Part shown: positions 17,165 to 26,015 of the stretch, piece after piece
Numbering within the stretch: position 1 is the first letter of the stretch
Layout: every line of letters starts with the position of its first letter
DNA from: GCA-2733415 sp049609325
GTDB lineage: Bacteria; Bacteroidota; Bacteroidia; Flavobacteriales; Flavobacteriaceae
Reading direction: 5' to 3'
Length of the DNA: 64,000 nt
Assembly (NCBI GenBank): GCA_049609325.1
Contig: JBMYYK010000002.1
Span: 1 to 64,000, forward strand
Notes under the pieces: model-generated
Told to the model about the DNA's origin: nothing
The model's database searches: none
The model's input: the letters and a program-made list of their open reading frames with translations, nothing else
Made by a program: the position numbers and the translations under genes

Positions 17165-18085
17165 TTACTCTTTTAAATTCTTTAACAAAGTACTAATTTC
17201 TATGCTATAAATTCTACTTAAACCGTTACTATAACTTGATATTTCATTTAAAAACTCTTGAGTATCAAGTTTTCTTTTAGGAGTAACTGCCGATCGTCTG
17301 CTTGTAAAGTATAGTCTTTTACTCTCCCAATTTACAAACGGACAATAATCCATCGCTTTAGAATTTACTATATCTCCCATGTTTTTTGCTTCAAGCCAGC
17401 TTCCATCAGTATTCTTAAAACTGATGTACAAATCGCCACTTCCTAAACCATCTTTTCGGTTATAACCGCTAAAAATTAAAACACTTTCATCCGGAGCAAT
17501 GTACGCATTAAACTCGTAGCCTTCAGTATTAATAGATGATGATAACGATGTTACCCTGCTATACGTACCACTATCCCATTCAGACATAAAAATATCATCT
17601 TTACCTTTAGCAGTAGGTCTGTCACTTGTAAAATACAAATTTTTAGAATTCGAAATGGCTGGATAAAACTCGTTATGTTTAGTATTTATCGGCGCACCTA
17701 AATTCATTGGATCTGACCATGATTCAGTACTACTTTTACGTGTCACAACCCATATATCAAAATCTTTAGTCTTGTTTTCTGCTTTAGATAATGGCCTATT
17801 AGATGCAAAATATAAGCGCAATCCATCTGGTGACAAATACGGTTCTAAATCTTTAAACTCTCCTGAAAAGCTTGCCAAAACCGGTGTACTCCAATTCTCG
17901 TTAGTTTTTACCGTTTTAAATATACCTGACAATTCTTCATTAGGACTCTGTACCGTAAAGTAAACTTCATTTGAAGTAGTAGAGATTGTAAAATCTCTTG
18001 TTTTAGCATATGATTTTATATTAGGTAATACTGGGGTTTGGGCATAAGCTATTGAAGCTATCAATATTACAAAAAGTAACCTCAT
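17165..18085 (-). CDS. Exported PD40-type beta-propeller protein
   Basis: This 306-residue protein has a signal peptide (residues 1-15, ending AYAQ) followed by repeated PD40/WD40-like blades of the type LSPDGLRLYFASNRP, YPAISNSKNLYFTSDRP and FVNWESKRLYFTSRR. This is the beta-propeller seen in TolB and in many Bacteroidota surface or periplasmic proteins. It probably binds a ligand or protein in the periplasm. No OmpA-like or enzyme domain follows, so it is a stand-alone propeller. It opens a tight run with the DUF1801 gene 3 bases downstream. Confidence 0.82.
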   Translation of the reverse strand: MRLLFVILIASIAYAQTPVLPNIKSYAKTRDFTISTTSNEVYFTVQSPNEELSGIFKTVKTNENWSTPVLASFSGEFKDLEPYLSPDGLRLYFASNRPLSKAENKTKDFDIWVVTRKSSTESWSDPMNLGAPINTKHNEFYPAISNSKNLYFTSDRPTAKGKDDIFMSEWDSGTYSRVTSLSSSINTEGYEFNAYIAPDESVLIFSGYNRKDGLGSGDLYISFKNTDGSWLEAKNMGDIVNSKAMDYCPFVNWESKRLYFTSRRSAVTPKRKLDTQEFLNEISSYSNGLSRIYSIEISTLLKNLKE

Positions 18086-18162
18086 AACATTAGTTTTAGC
18101 TTTAAAAGTATCACAAAATCAAGCGAAAATAATTCGATTTATTAATACTTTAACATACTTGG

Positions 18163-18615
18163 TCACACTCCAAACTGTGCTAAGTGGTGCTCTAAATGTT
18201 TCGCGAATGAATTGTTCCATTCTTTAGCACTCAACTTCCCCATTGAATGTGATTGCTTGTCATCAAAGTGTGCTTCGCCTAGTTCAGCGGTTTTTAATAT
18301 ATAGTCAATTAATCGTGTTTTTTCTTCATTAAAATCTTTTTCAGACCTTATGATAAACTGCGGCCCAGTTCTTCCGTTTCTCGGATAAGGTTGTTCTGAT
18401 ACCACTGCTTTTTTTACAAACAATTTTAAAAGTAGTTTTACAAAAGCGTTGGGTTCAGGGTGTTTGTCTGTATACACCATCTCATAAGCTACACAACAAT
18501 GTGCTAGCATTTGTGACACACTCATTTTCCCCCATTGTGCTTGTGACTCTGGTGTTAAATTTTCAATACGTTTAATAAACTCTTGTGCTACGTTTTGGTC
18601 AAAGATGTTTTTCAT
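18163..18615 (-). CDS. DUF1569/DinB-like protein
   Basis: This 150-residue protein starts at the ATG at 18615 (MKNIFDQNV); a TTG 30 bases upstream lies in the dnaK terminator tail and is rejected. It shows the DinB/YfiT four-helix features of DUF1569: SVSQMLAHCCVAYEM with a metal-type His near residue 40, and the C-terminal EWNNSFAKHLEHHLAQFGV with the HxxHHxxQ pattern. DinB-like proteins often bind a divalent metal and thiol cofactors, but the reaction here is unknown. Its gap to the PD40 gene is 77 bases. Confidence 0.8.
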   Translation of the reverse strand: MKNIFDQNVAQEFIKRIENLTPESQAQWGKMSVSQMLAHCCVAYEMVYTDKHPEPNAFVKLLLKLFVKKAVVSEQPYPRNGRTGPQFIIRSEKDFNEEKTRLIDYILKTAELGEAHFDDKQSHSMGKLSAKEWNNSFAKHLEHHLAQFGV

Positions 18616-18645
18616 AATCAATTTTATACCAACGAATATAAACAA

Positions 18646-18671
18646 AAAACGCGACCTATAGGTCGCGTTTT
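18646..18671 (-). terminator. dnaK: Intrinsic terminator downstream of dnaK
   Basis: A perfect 10-bp stem with core GCGACC/GGTCGC and a TATA loop (18657-18660) is followed on the minus strand by a T-run. It separates dnaK from the DinB-like gene. Confidence 0.88.
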
Positions 18672-18691
18672 CTCATCTATACTTTTGAAGT

Positions 18692-20593
18692 TTATTTTAC
18701 TTCTTCAAAGTCTACGTCTTGTACATCTTCAGCATCATTAGCTGGTTCAGCTTGCCCTTCAGCTCCTGCTGTACCACCTTGTTGTGCTTCTGCTTGTGCT
18801 TTATACATTTCTTCAGAAGCTACTTTCCACGCTTCGTTAATTTTGTCTAACGCAGGAGTTATAGTTTCTAAATTCTTAGTTTCATATGCAGCTTTCAATT
18901 CCGTTAATGCCGCTTCAATTGGTGCTTTTTTATCATCTGATAATTTATCACCAAACTCTTTCAATTGCTTTTCCGTTTGGAAAATCATTGCATCAGCTTC
19001 ATTTAACTTCTCTACTTCTTCTTTTTTAGCTTTATCAGCTTCCGCGTTTGCTTCAGCTTCTTGCTTCATTTTTTGGATTTCTTCTTCTGTTAATCCTGAA
19101 GATGCTTCAATTCTGATGTCTTGTGACTTATTAGTAGCCTTATCTGTTGCAGATACTTTAATAATTCCGTTAGCATCAATATCAAAAGTTACTTCAATTT
19201 GAGGTACTCCACGCTGTGCTGGTGGTATACCATCTAAATGGAAACGACCAATAGTTTTATTATCTGCCGCCATTGGACGCTCACCTTGTAATACGTGAAT
19301 TTCTACTGAAGGCTGATTGTCTGCTGCCGTTGAGAATACTTGTGATTTTTTTGTAGGAATAGTTGTATTAGCCTCAATTAACGTTGTCATTACATTACCC
19401 ATAGTTTCAATACCTAATGATAATGGTGTAACATCTAATAACAATACATCTTTAACATCACCTGTTAAAACTCCTCCTTGAATTGCCGCTCCAATAGCAA
19501 CAACTTCATCAGGATTTACACCTTTAGAAGGGGCTTTACCGAAAAACTTTTCTACTTCTTCTTGAATTTTAGGAATACGAGTAGATCCACCTACTAAAAT
19601 TACCTCATCAATTTCAGACTTAGAAATTCCGGCGTCTTGTAATGCTTTTTCACATGGCAACATAGAACGACGCACTAAATCGTCAGCTAATTGCTCAAAC
19701 TTTGCACGAGTTAATGTTTTTACCAAGTGCTTAGGTCCTGAAGCATCAGCAGTAATATATGGCAAGTTAATTTCTGTTTGTGTAGATGCTGATAATTCAA
19801 TTTTTGCCTTTTCAGCAGCTTCTTTTAAACGCTGTAACGCCATTGGATCTTGAGTTAAATCCATAGAGTTTTCAGCTTTAAATTCGCTTGCCATCCAGTC
19901 AATTAAAACTTGATCAAAATCATCTCCTCCTAAGTGCGTATCTCCGTTTGTAGATAATACTTCAAACACACCATCACCTAGTTCTAAGATAGATACATCA
20001 AACGTACCTCCACCTAAATCATAAACAACAATCTTCTTATCTTCATCAGACTTGTCTAATCCGTACGCTAAAGCTGCAGCTGTAGGCTCGTTAATGATAC
20101 GCTCTACTTTTAACCCTGCAATTTCTCCAGCTTCTTTAGTTGCTTGACGTTGTGCATCGTTAAAATAAGCTGGTACCGTAATTACGGCTCTATTTACATC
20201 TTGCCCTAAATAATCTTCAGCAGTTTTCTTCATTTTTTGAAGTGTCATTGCTGATAATTCTTGCGGTGTGTATAAACGGCCATCAATGTCAACACGTGGC
20301 GTGTCATTGTCACCTTTTACAACTTTGTATGCTGTTCTGCTAATTTCTGTTGTACATTCAGAGAATTTATTTCCCATAAAACGTTTAACTGAAGCAACTG
20401 TTTTAGTTGGGTTGGTCACCGCTTGTCTTTTCGCAGGATCTCCAACTTTAATTTCTCCACCTTCTACGAAAGCAATTACAGATGGAGTTGTTCTTTTCCC
20501 TTCTGCATTAGGTATTACTACTGGCTCATTACCTTCCATTACAGAAACACAAGAGTTTGTTGTACCTAAATCGATTCCAATTATTTTACTCAT
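18692..20593 (-). CDS. dnaK: Molecular chaperone DnaK (Hsp70)
   Basis: This is a 633-residue Hsp70 chaperone that binds exposed hydrophobic segments of client proteins in an ATP-dependent cycle with DnaJ and GrpE. The nucleotide-binding domain spans about residues 1-383 (IGIDLGTTNSCVSV, VYDLGGGTFDVSI, LVGGSTRIPK). The linker DVLLLDVTPLSLGIE follows, then the substrate-binding beta domain and helical lid. The C-terminal tail is acidic and ends EDVQDVDFEEVK. dnaJ and grpE are not adjacent. The upstream 227 bases contain a TGACA-TGG-TGTCA inverted repeat that could be regulatory. Confidence 0.98.
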   Translation of the reverse strand: MSKIIGIDLGTTNSCVSVMEGNEPVVIPNAEGKRTTPSVIAFVEGGEIKVGDPAKRQAVTNPTKTVASVKRFMGNKFSECTTEISRTAYKVVKGDNDTPRVDIDGRLYTPQELSAMTLQKMKKTAEDYLGQDVNRAVITVPAYFNDAQRQATKEAGEIAGLKVERIINEPTAAALAYGLDKSDEDKKIVVYDLGGGTFDVSILELGDGVFEVLSTNGDTHLGGDDFDQVLIDWMASEFKAENSMDLTQDPMALQRLKEAAEKAKIELSASTQTEINLPYITADASGPKHLVKTLTRAKFEQLADDLVRRSMLPCEKALQDAGISKSEIDEVILVGGSTRIPKIQEEVEKFFGKAPSKGVNPDEVVAIGAAIQGGVLTGDVKDVLLLDVTPLSLGIETMGNVMTTLIEANTTIPTKKSQVFSTAADNQPSVEIHVLQGERPMAADNKTIGRFHLDGIPPAQRGVPQIEVTFDIDANGIIKVSATDKATNKSQDIRIEASSGLTEEEIQKMKQEAEANAEADKAKKEEVEKLNEADAMIFQTEKQLKEFGDKLSDDKKAPIEAALTELKAAYETKNLETITPALDKINEAWKVASEEMYKAQAEAQQGGTAGAEGQAEPANDAEDVQDVDFEEVK

Positions 20594-20669
20594 TTTTATA
20601 TTATTAAATTATGTATTCATTTTTATTTACGCTTAGCTAATGTCAATTTGTATGCCAAGTGAAATAATA

Positions 20670-20682
20670 TGACATGGTGTCA
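20670..20682. promoter_or_regulatory. Inverted repeat TGACA-N3-TGTCA upstream of dnaK
   Basis: A perfect 5-bp inverted repeat with a 3-base spacer lies 77-89 bases upstream of the dnaK ATG, in the divergent region shared with sdaA. A further TGTCA (20641-20645) lies closer to dnaK. A regulator-binding role is possible but unproven. Confidence 0.3.
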
Positions 20683-20747
20683 GTTTTTATTTTTCAGCAA
20701 ATGCGTTAAAACTTACCATGAAAACTCATTCAAAAATATATATTTGC

Positions 20748-20755
20748 TAACTTTG
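20748..20755 (+). promoter_or_regulatory. -7 promoter element (TAACTTTG) of sdaA
   Basis: An exact TAnnTTTG match lies 65 bases upstream of the sdaA ATG, giving a leader of about 59 bases. No convincing -33 element is visible. Confidence 0.4.
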
Positions 20756-20820
20756 AATACGCTCTATTATAAAGTATGAGCAATGTATTTATTATAGGTT
20801 TGTATTAAAAAATAAGTGCA

Positions 20821-22239
20821 ATGGAAAGAATTAGTGTTTTTGACATGTTAAAAATTGGTGTAGGACCTTCAAGTTCACACACATTAGGACCTTGGCGTGC
20901 AGCTGAGCGATGGATTAATGAGTTGAAAACGTCTAATGAATTCAATCAAATTATAAGCATACAAATAGACTTATACGGTTCATTATCTTTAACCGGTAAA
21001 GGACATGCTACAGATTATGCCGTGTTACTTGGTTTAAGTGGCGCAGATCCAGAGCATGTGCCAGTAGAAGATATTCAGGGAATAATAGATCAAATAAAAC
21101 ATACAAATACGCTTGATTTTAATGGCGAACGTGCGTTGGTGTTTCATACCAAACAAATTGTTTTTAATAAAGAATTTTTACCATTTCATTCCAATGGCTT
21201 AACATTTACAGGAAAAACCATTACGGGAAAAACCATTACATCTACATTTTATTCTATTGGAGGCGGTTTTGTAATTAAAGAACATGATGATATTGCTAGT
21301 GAAACGGTTGATCAATTAGATTTTCCTTTCCCGATACAAAAAGCAACCGAACTTTTAGAACACTGTACTGCTCAAAACAAGATCATCTCAGAAATTGTTT
21401 TAGAAAACGAGAAATCATTACGCTCAGAAGATGACATAGACACTCAATTGTCACGTATCTGGAATACCATGCAAGAATGCATGTATATCGGGTGTCATTC
21501 AGAAGGGTTTTTACCTGGTGGATTAAATGTGCGCAGACGCGCATTTGATTTACACAAAAAACTGAAAAAGAATTTCGATTATGACGGTCCAGAAAACTGG
21601 ATGCAAAGCATACGTAAAACCGAAGTTAAATTCAGAGAAATTCTAAAATGGGTAGACTGCTATGCGTTAGCTGTGAATGAAGTTAACGCCTCATTAGGTA
21701 GAATTGTTACGGCGCCAACAAACGGCTCAGCAGGAGTTATTCCGTCTGTATTGATGTATTATATGACCATTGAAAATCACGACGCTACATTTAAAGACAT
21801 CAAGCAGTTTTTATTAGTTGCTGGAGAAATTGGCAGTTTATTTAAAAAGAATGCCACCATATCTGCAGCTATGGGAGGCTGTCAGGCAGAGATTGGCGTA
21901 TCGTCTGCAATGGCAGCAGCAGCATTATGTGAGCTTCTAGGTGGCTCTCCTGCTCAAGTATTAATTGCCGCGGAAATTGCTATGGAACATCACCTCGGTT
22001 TAACCTGTGACCCTATTGGCGGTTTAGTTCAAATACCGTGTATTGAACGTAATTCTATGGGGGCAATAAAAGCTATTAATGCCGCAGAAATGGCATTAGA
22101 TAGAGACCCTGCGCATGTAAAGGTACCTCTTGACAAAGTTATAGCAACAATGTGGGACACGGCACAAGACATGAATTTAAAATACAAAGAAACCTCCGAA
22201 GGAGGCCTTGCTATTTCTGTTAATATGGCCGATTGCTAA
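20821..22239 (+). CDS. sdaA: L-serine ammonia-lyase (single-chain, Fe-S type)
   Basis: This 472-residue single-polypeptide L-serine dehydratase deaminates serine to pyruvate and ammonia using a [4Fe-4S] cluster. The N-terminal beta domain begins SVFDMLKIGVGPSSSHTLGP. The catalytic alpha domain carries TAPTNGSAGVIPSV, MGGCQAEIGVSSAMAAAAL and LTCDPIGGLVQIPCIERN, the last two supplying cluster cysteines. The length is typical of the fused beta-alpha enzyme. Its TAA shares bases with the stop of the convergent NTF2-like gene. A TAnnTTTG element is present upstream. Confidence 0.95.
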   Translation: MERISVFDMLKIGVGPSSSHTLGPWRAAERWINELKTSNEFNQIISIQIDLYGSLSLTGKGHATDYAVLLGLSGADPEHVPVEDIQGIIDQIKHTNTLDFNGERALVFHTKQIVFNKEFLPFHSNGLTFTGKTITGKTITSTFYSIGGGFVIKEHDDIASETVDQLDFPFPIQKATELLEHCTAQNKIISEIVLENEKSLRSEDDIDTQLSRIWNTMQECMYIGCHSEGFLPGGLNVRRRAFDLHKKLKKNFDYDGPENWMQSIRKTEVKFREILKWVDCYALAVNEVNASLGRIVTAPTNGSAGVIPSVLMYYMTIENHDATFKDIKQFLLVAGEIGSLFKKNATISAAMGGCQAEIGVSSAMAAAALCELLGGSPAQVLIAAEIAMEHHLGLTCDPIGGLVQIPCIERNSMGAIKAINAAEMALDRDPAHVKVPLDKVIATMWDTAQDMNLKYKETSEGGLAISVNMADC

Positions 22240-22691
22240 TCGCCGCAATTTTTACGTCTTGTATCTAATATGGATACAATTTTCCATTGCTTATCCTGAT
22301 AGAACAGTTGAAAAGAATTGGCTCCACAATGACTTAACATGCCATTTAAATAAAAATTATACGGGCACCATACTTGTGCCAAATCACCATCTATTTCATA
22401 GGTAAAAGACAACAACTCTTCTTCCCAATTTCTCAATTTTGCATATTGTGCAACTAACTTTACAAAACCATCAACATCTTGTGATACAAGAGACTGTTTA
22501 CCGTCTTTATTGGGTTGAATACTTTGTAAAGTCATTTTAGGATGCATCACTGAGCGCATTTTTAAAGAGTCTGATTGATGAAATCCGTCAAAAAATGTTT
22601 CAATTGCATATTTAACCTTATACTCTTCTGCAGTTTGTGAAAACCCTAAAAAACTTGTAATTAACAATACAATTACTAACTTTATTTTCAT
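22236..22691 (-). CDS. Exported NTF2-like (SnoaL-fold) protein
   Basis: This 151-residue protein has a signal peptide (residues 1-18, MKIKLVIVLLITSFLGFSQ). A single NTF2-like cone domain follows: an N-terminal helix with AIETFFDGFHQSDSLKMRSVMHP, then strands including VWCPYNFYLNGMLSHCGANSF. Such domains can be small enzymes or ligand-binding proteins; no catalytic dyad can be assigned. It lies alone and tail-to-tail with sdaA, overlapping by four bases (CTAA). Confidence 0.8.
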   Translation of the reverse strand: MKIKLVIVLLITSFLGFSQTAEEYKVKYAIETFFDGFHQSDSLKMRSVMHPKMTLQSIQPNKDGKQSLVSQDVDGFVKLVAQYAKLRNWEEELLSFTYEIDGDLAQVWCPYNFYLNGMLSHCGANSFQLFYQDKQWKIVSILDTRRKNCGD

Positions 22692-22804
22692 AATTTTCTT
22701 TCTTTGATTCTCTCAAATGTAATCAATTATCATTCCTTAGATGATTATTTAACAAATAATATAGATTCTTTAATGAACTTATAACTATTGCTAAACTAAA
22801 TTAG

Positions 22805-22812
22805 TAATTTTG
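22805..22812 (+). promoter_or_regulatory. -7 promoter element (TAATTTTG) of panB
   Basis: An exact TAnnTTTG match places transcription initiation near 22819. It overlaps the in-frame TTG at 22810, which therefore cannot be the translation start, and supports the ATG at 22834. Confidence 0.5.
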
Positions 22813-22833
22813 CTGTTCATAAATCTCATTAAA

Positions 22834-23652
22834 ATGTCAGTAGCTAAAAAAGAATACAAAAGAGTAACGGTTAAATCATTAGTTGATATGAAAAAGAATG
22901 GAGAGAAAATCTCTATGCTAACTTCTTATGATTATACCATGGCTAAAATTGTTGATGGCGCCGGTACAGATGTTATTTTAGTTGGTGACTCTGCATCAAA
23001 TGTTATGGCGGGTCATGAAACCACCTTACCAATAACGCTAGACCAAATGATATACCATGCCTCTTCTGTAGTTCGTGCAGCTAAAAGAGCATTGATTGTG
23101 GTTGACTTACCTTTTGGAAGCTACCAATCTGATCCAAAAGAAGCTCTACATTCTTCTATAAAGATTATGAAACAATCTGGCGGACATGCTATCAAGTTAG
23201 AAGGTGGTAAAGAGATTAAAGAATCTGCCAAACGTATCTTAAACGCTGGAATTCCTGTGATGGCTCATTTAGGTTTAACACCGCAATCTATCTATAAATT
23301 CGGAACGTATACGGTAAGAGCTAAAGAAGAGGAAGAAGCTGCAAAGCTTAAAAAAGACGCATTAATGTTAGAAAAACTAGGATGTTTTGCTCTTGTTTTA
23401 GAGAAAGTTCCTGCCAAACTTGCACAAGAAGTTGCAAAAAGTTTAACCATTCCTGTAATAGGTATTGGTGCTGGTAATGGTGTAGACGGACAAGTTTTAG
23501 TTACTCATGATATGGTAGGTATGACACATGAATTCAACCCACGTTTTTTAAGACGTTACATGAATTTATATGAAGATATGACCTCAGCAATTGAGCAGTA
23601 TTGTAGCGACGTAAAATCTGTTGATTTCCCTAATGAAGAGGAGCAGTATTAG
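22834..23652 (+). CDS. panB: 3-methyl-2-oxobutanoate hydroxymethyltransferase
   Basis: This 272-residue TIM-barrel enzyme makes ketopantoate from alpha-ketoisovalerate and methylene-tetrahydrofolate, the first committed step of pantothenate and CoA synthesis. Signatures include MLTSYDYTMAKIVDGAG, VGDSASNVMAGHETTLPITLDQM with the Mg-binding Asp, LEGGKEIKESAKRI, and PVIGIGAGNGVDGQVLV. The ATG at 22834 (MSVAKKEYKRV) is preferred because the upstream TTG lies in the promoter. The stop overlaps the GTG of the downstream pseudouridine synthase gene by one base, so the genes are coupled. Confidence 0.95.
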   Translation: MSVAKKEYKRVTVKSLVDMKKNGEKISMLTSYDYTMAKIVDGAGTDVILVGDSASNVMAGHETTLPITLDQMIYHASSVVRAAKRALIVVDLPFGSYQSDPKEALHSSIKIMKQSGGHAIKLEGGKEIKESAKRILNAGIPVMAHLGLTPQSIYKFGTYTVRAKEEEEAAKLKKDALMLEKLGCFALVLEKVPAKLAQEVAKSLTIPVIGIGAGNGVDGQVLVTHDMVGMTHEFNPRFLRRYMNLYEDMTSAIEQYCSDVKSVDFPNEEEQY

Positions 23653-24359
23653 TGAATAAGCCTATTAAAACGTTATCTACTAAACATAATCTTCAAGTTC
23701 TTTTTGAAGACAATCATATTATTGCCATTAATAAACGTGCTGGTGATTTGATACAGGGCGATAAAACTGGAGATATACCCTTACCAGATGTCATAAAAGC
23801 CTATTTGAAAGACAAGTACAATAAAGCTGGTAACGTGTTTTTAGGTGTGGTACATCGTTTAGATCGCCCAACAACTGGCATTGTAGTATTTGCCAAAACG
23901 TCAAAAGCCTTACCTCGTTTAAATAAATTATTTGCAGAAAAAACTGCTCAAAAAACCTATTGGGCTGTTGTTAAAAGCCATCCTCCAAAACAAAACGACA
24001 CTCTCATACATTGGTTGAAAAAAAATCCTAAAAACAATAAATCTACGGCATATAAATCTGAAGTTGATGGTTCTAAAAAAGCTATCCTACACTATACTTG
24101 TTTAAAACAACTTAACAATTATAGTTTATTGGAAATCAATTTAGAAACTGGAAGACATCATCAAATCCGATGTCAACTAAACACCATTGGATGCCATATA
24201 AAAGGCGATTTAAAATACGGTGCTAAACGTAGTAATAAAGATGGCGGCATACACCTGCATGCAAGGCATTTAGAATTTATACATCCTGTAAAAAAAGAGC
24301 TTGTAAAAATTACAGCGCCATTACCTAAAGATCCTATTTGGGAGGTTTGTGAAAATTAG
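23652..24359 (+). CDS. RluA-family RNA pseudouridine synthase
   Basis: This 235-residue enzyme isomerises specific uridines in rRNA or tRNA to pseudouridine. The catalytic motif HRLDRPTTGIVVFAKT contains the nucleophilic Asp, and LLEINLETGRHHQIRCQL and KGDLKYGAKR are further family motifs. There is no S4 domain, so it is a short catalytic form. It starts with GTG, overlapping the panB stop, and ends with a stop sharing bases (TTAG) with the stop of convergent comM. The target position in RNA cannot be deduced. Confidence 0.9.
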   Translation: MNKPIKTLSTKHNLQVLFEDNHIIAINKRAGDLIQGDKTGDIPLPDVIKAYLKDKYNKAGNVFLGVVHRLDRPTTGIVVFAKTSKALPRLNKLFAEKTAQKTYWAVVKSHPPKQNDTLIHWLKKNPKNNKSTAYKSEVDGSKKAILHYTCLKQLNNYSLLEINLETGRHHQIRCQLNTIGCHIKGDLKYGAKRSNKDGGIHLHARHLEFIHPVKKELVKITAPLPKDPIWEVCEN

Positions 24360-25891
24360 CCTAACCAACCTTCACGATCTAAACTTCTGTATTGTATTGC
24401 TTCGGCTATATGAGTACCATTAATAGTTTCATCACCTTGTAAATCTGCAATAGTTCTTGAAACTTTTAGTATTCTGTCATAAGCCCTAGCTGATAAATTC
24501 AGTTTTTCCATTGCCGTTTTCAACAATTGTTTTGATGCATCATCAAGCACACAGTACTTGCGTATTTGCTTCACATTCATTTGCGCGTTATAATGAATAT
24601 TAGCCAAGGTTCTAAAACGTTGCGTTTGTATTTGCCGTGCGTTTATGACTCTTGCTCTTATGACAGATGACGATTCCGATTTATCTTCTTCAGTCAATTT
24701 CTCAAATGGCACCGGAGTCACTTCTATATGAATATCAATTCTGTCTAATAACGGTCCTGATATTTTCCCTAAATAACGCTGCATCTCTGCAGGAGATGAA
24801 CTTACAGGATTAGTTCCATCGTTAAAATATCCACTCGGACTTGGGTTCATACTAGCTACCAACATAAAACTACTGGGATAGGTTACTGTAAATTTTGCTC
24901 GTGAAATGGTGACTTCTCTATCTTCTAAAGGCTGGCGCATTACTTCAAGAACTTCTCGTTTAAACTCTGGCAGTTCATCTAAAAATAACACTCCATTATG
25001 TGATAATGATATTTCTCCAGGTTGTGGGTAGCTTCCACCTCCTACTAAAGCCACATTTGATATCGTGTGATGCGGGCTACGAAACGGCCGTTGTGTCATT
25101 AACCCTGCATCTTTTACTTTACCCACTACACTATGAATTTTTGTAGTCTCTAAAGCTTCGTGCAACGTCATAGGCGGTAAAATAGATGGTAAACGTTTGG
25201 CCAACATTGTTTTACCCGATCCGGGTGGCCCAATGAGGATGATATTATGTCCCCCAGCGGCTGCAATTTCCATACAACGTTTAATAGATTCTTGTCCTTT
25301 AACATCTGAAAAATCAAATTCAGGGAAATTCAAACCTTTTGAAAACTCCTCCCGTGTATCAATAACCGTAGGTTCTAATTTGTGTCCTTTATCAAAAAAC
25401 TCAATTACCTCTAAAATATTATCAACACCATATACCTCAAGGTCATTAACAATTGCGGCTTCTTTCACATTACTTTTTGGAAGAATAAACCCTTTAAACC
25501 CTTCCTCTCTTGCTTTTATTGCAATTGGTAATGCACCACGTATGGGTTGTAAACTTCCATCTAAAGAAAGTTCACCCATAATTAAATACTCATTAATAGT
25601 TTCTGATTTAATCTGACCTGATGCCGCAAGAATTCCCATAGCTATGGGCAAGTCATAAGCACTGCCTTCCTTACGCATATCTGCAGGTGCCATGTTTATG
25701 GTTATGCGTTTACCCGGTATTTTAAATTGATTGTTTTGTAGTGCAGCAGCAATTCGGTAATTACTTTCTTTTATAGCGTTATCTGGTAAACCAACCAAAT
25801 GATATCCAACACCTTTTACAATATTAACCTCAATAGTTATAGTAGTGGCTTCTACACCAAAAAATGCACTCCCAAAAACTTTTACAAGCAT
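24356..25891 (-). CDS. comM: YifB/ComM family Mg-chelatase-like AAA+ ATPase
   Basis: This 511-residue protein (ATG at 25891, MLVKVFGSAFFG) has an N-terminal Lon-like S5 domain followed by an AAA+ module. Walker A is GPPGSGKTMLAKRLP, Walker B is GVLFLDELPEF, and the arginine-rich ISGPLLDRIDIHIEV segment follows. In other bacteria ComM is a hexameric helicase promoting branch migration in natural transformation. The usual Cys pairs in the NPCPCG...C-C region are Ser here (MNPSPSGYF...SSSPAEMQRY), so a zinc site is absent. It overlaps the pseudouridine synthase stop by four bases. Confidence 0.92.
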   Translation of the reverse strand: MLVKVFGSAFFGVEATTITIEVNIVKGVGYHLVGLPDNAIKESNYRIAAALQNNQFKIPGKRITINMAPADMRKEGSAYDLPIAMGILAASGQIKSETINEYLIMGELSLDGSLQPIRGALPIAIKAREEGFKGFILPKSNVKEAAIVNDLEVYGVDNILEVIEFFDKGHKLEPTVIDTREEFSKGLNFPEFDFSDVKGQESIKRCMEIAAAGGHNIILIGPPGSGKTMLAKRLPSILPPMTLHEALETTKIHSVVGKVKDAGLMTQRPFRSPHHTISNVALVGGGSYPQPGEISLSHNGVLFLDELPEFKREVLEVMRQPLEDREVTISRAKFTVTYPSSFMLVASMNPSPSGYFNDGTNPVSSSPAEMQRYLGKISGPLLDRIDIHIEVTPVPFEKLTEEDKSESSSVIRARVINARQIQTQRFRTLANIHYNAQMNVKQIRKYCVLDDASKQLLKTAMEKLNLSARAYDRILKVSRTIADLQGDETINGTHIAEAIQYRSLDREGWLG

Positions 25892-25969
25892 AAACAAATT
25901 ATTAAAAATGAATTTGGGGAATTACTAAGTTACACTAATTTTCAATAACATGCTAGTTATATAAAACAC

Positions 25970-25993
25970 GAAAGGCGCCATAAAGCGCCTTTC
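25970..25993 (-). terminator. Intrinsic terminator of the recQ-pabB-tilS-dsbD operon
   Basis: A 9-bp GC-rich stem (GAAAGGCGC with GCGCCTTTC, loop 25979-25984) is followed on the minus strand by GTGTTTTAT. It lies just after the dsbD stop and before comM. Confidence 0.75.
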
Positions 25994-26015
25994 ATAATAA
26001 TAAATCATCTATTCT

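Noticed and set aside
18616..18645. TTG start for the DinB-like protein
   Set aside because: It falls in the A/T flank of the dnaK terminator; the ATG at 18615 fits the family length.
20647..20665. Sigma-54-like promoter upstream of dnaK (minus strand TTGGCAT-N5-TTGAC)
   Set aside because: The invariant GC of the -12 element is GA here, and no sigma-54 activator site or enhancer is evident.
22810..22833. TTG start for panB
   Set aside because: It is part of the TAATTTTG -7 element, so it would not be in the transcript.
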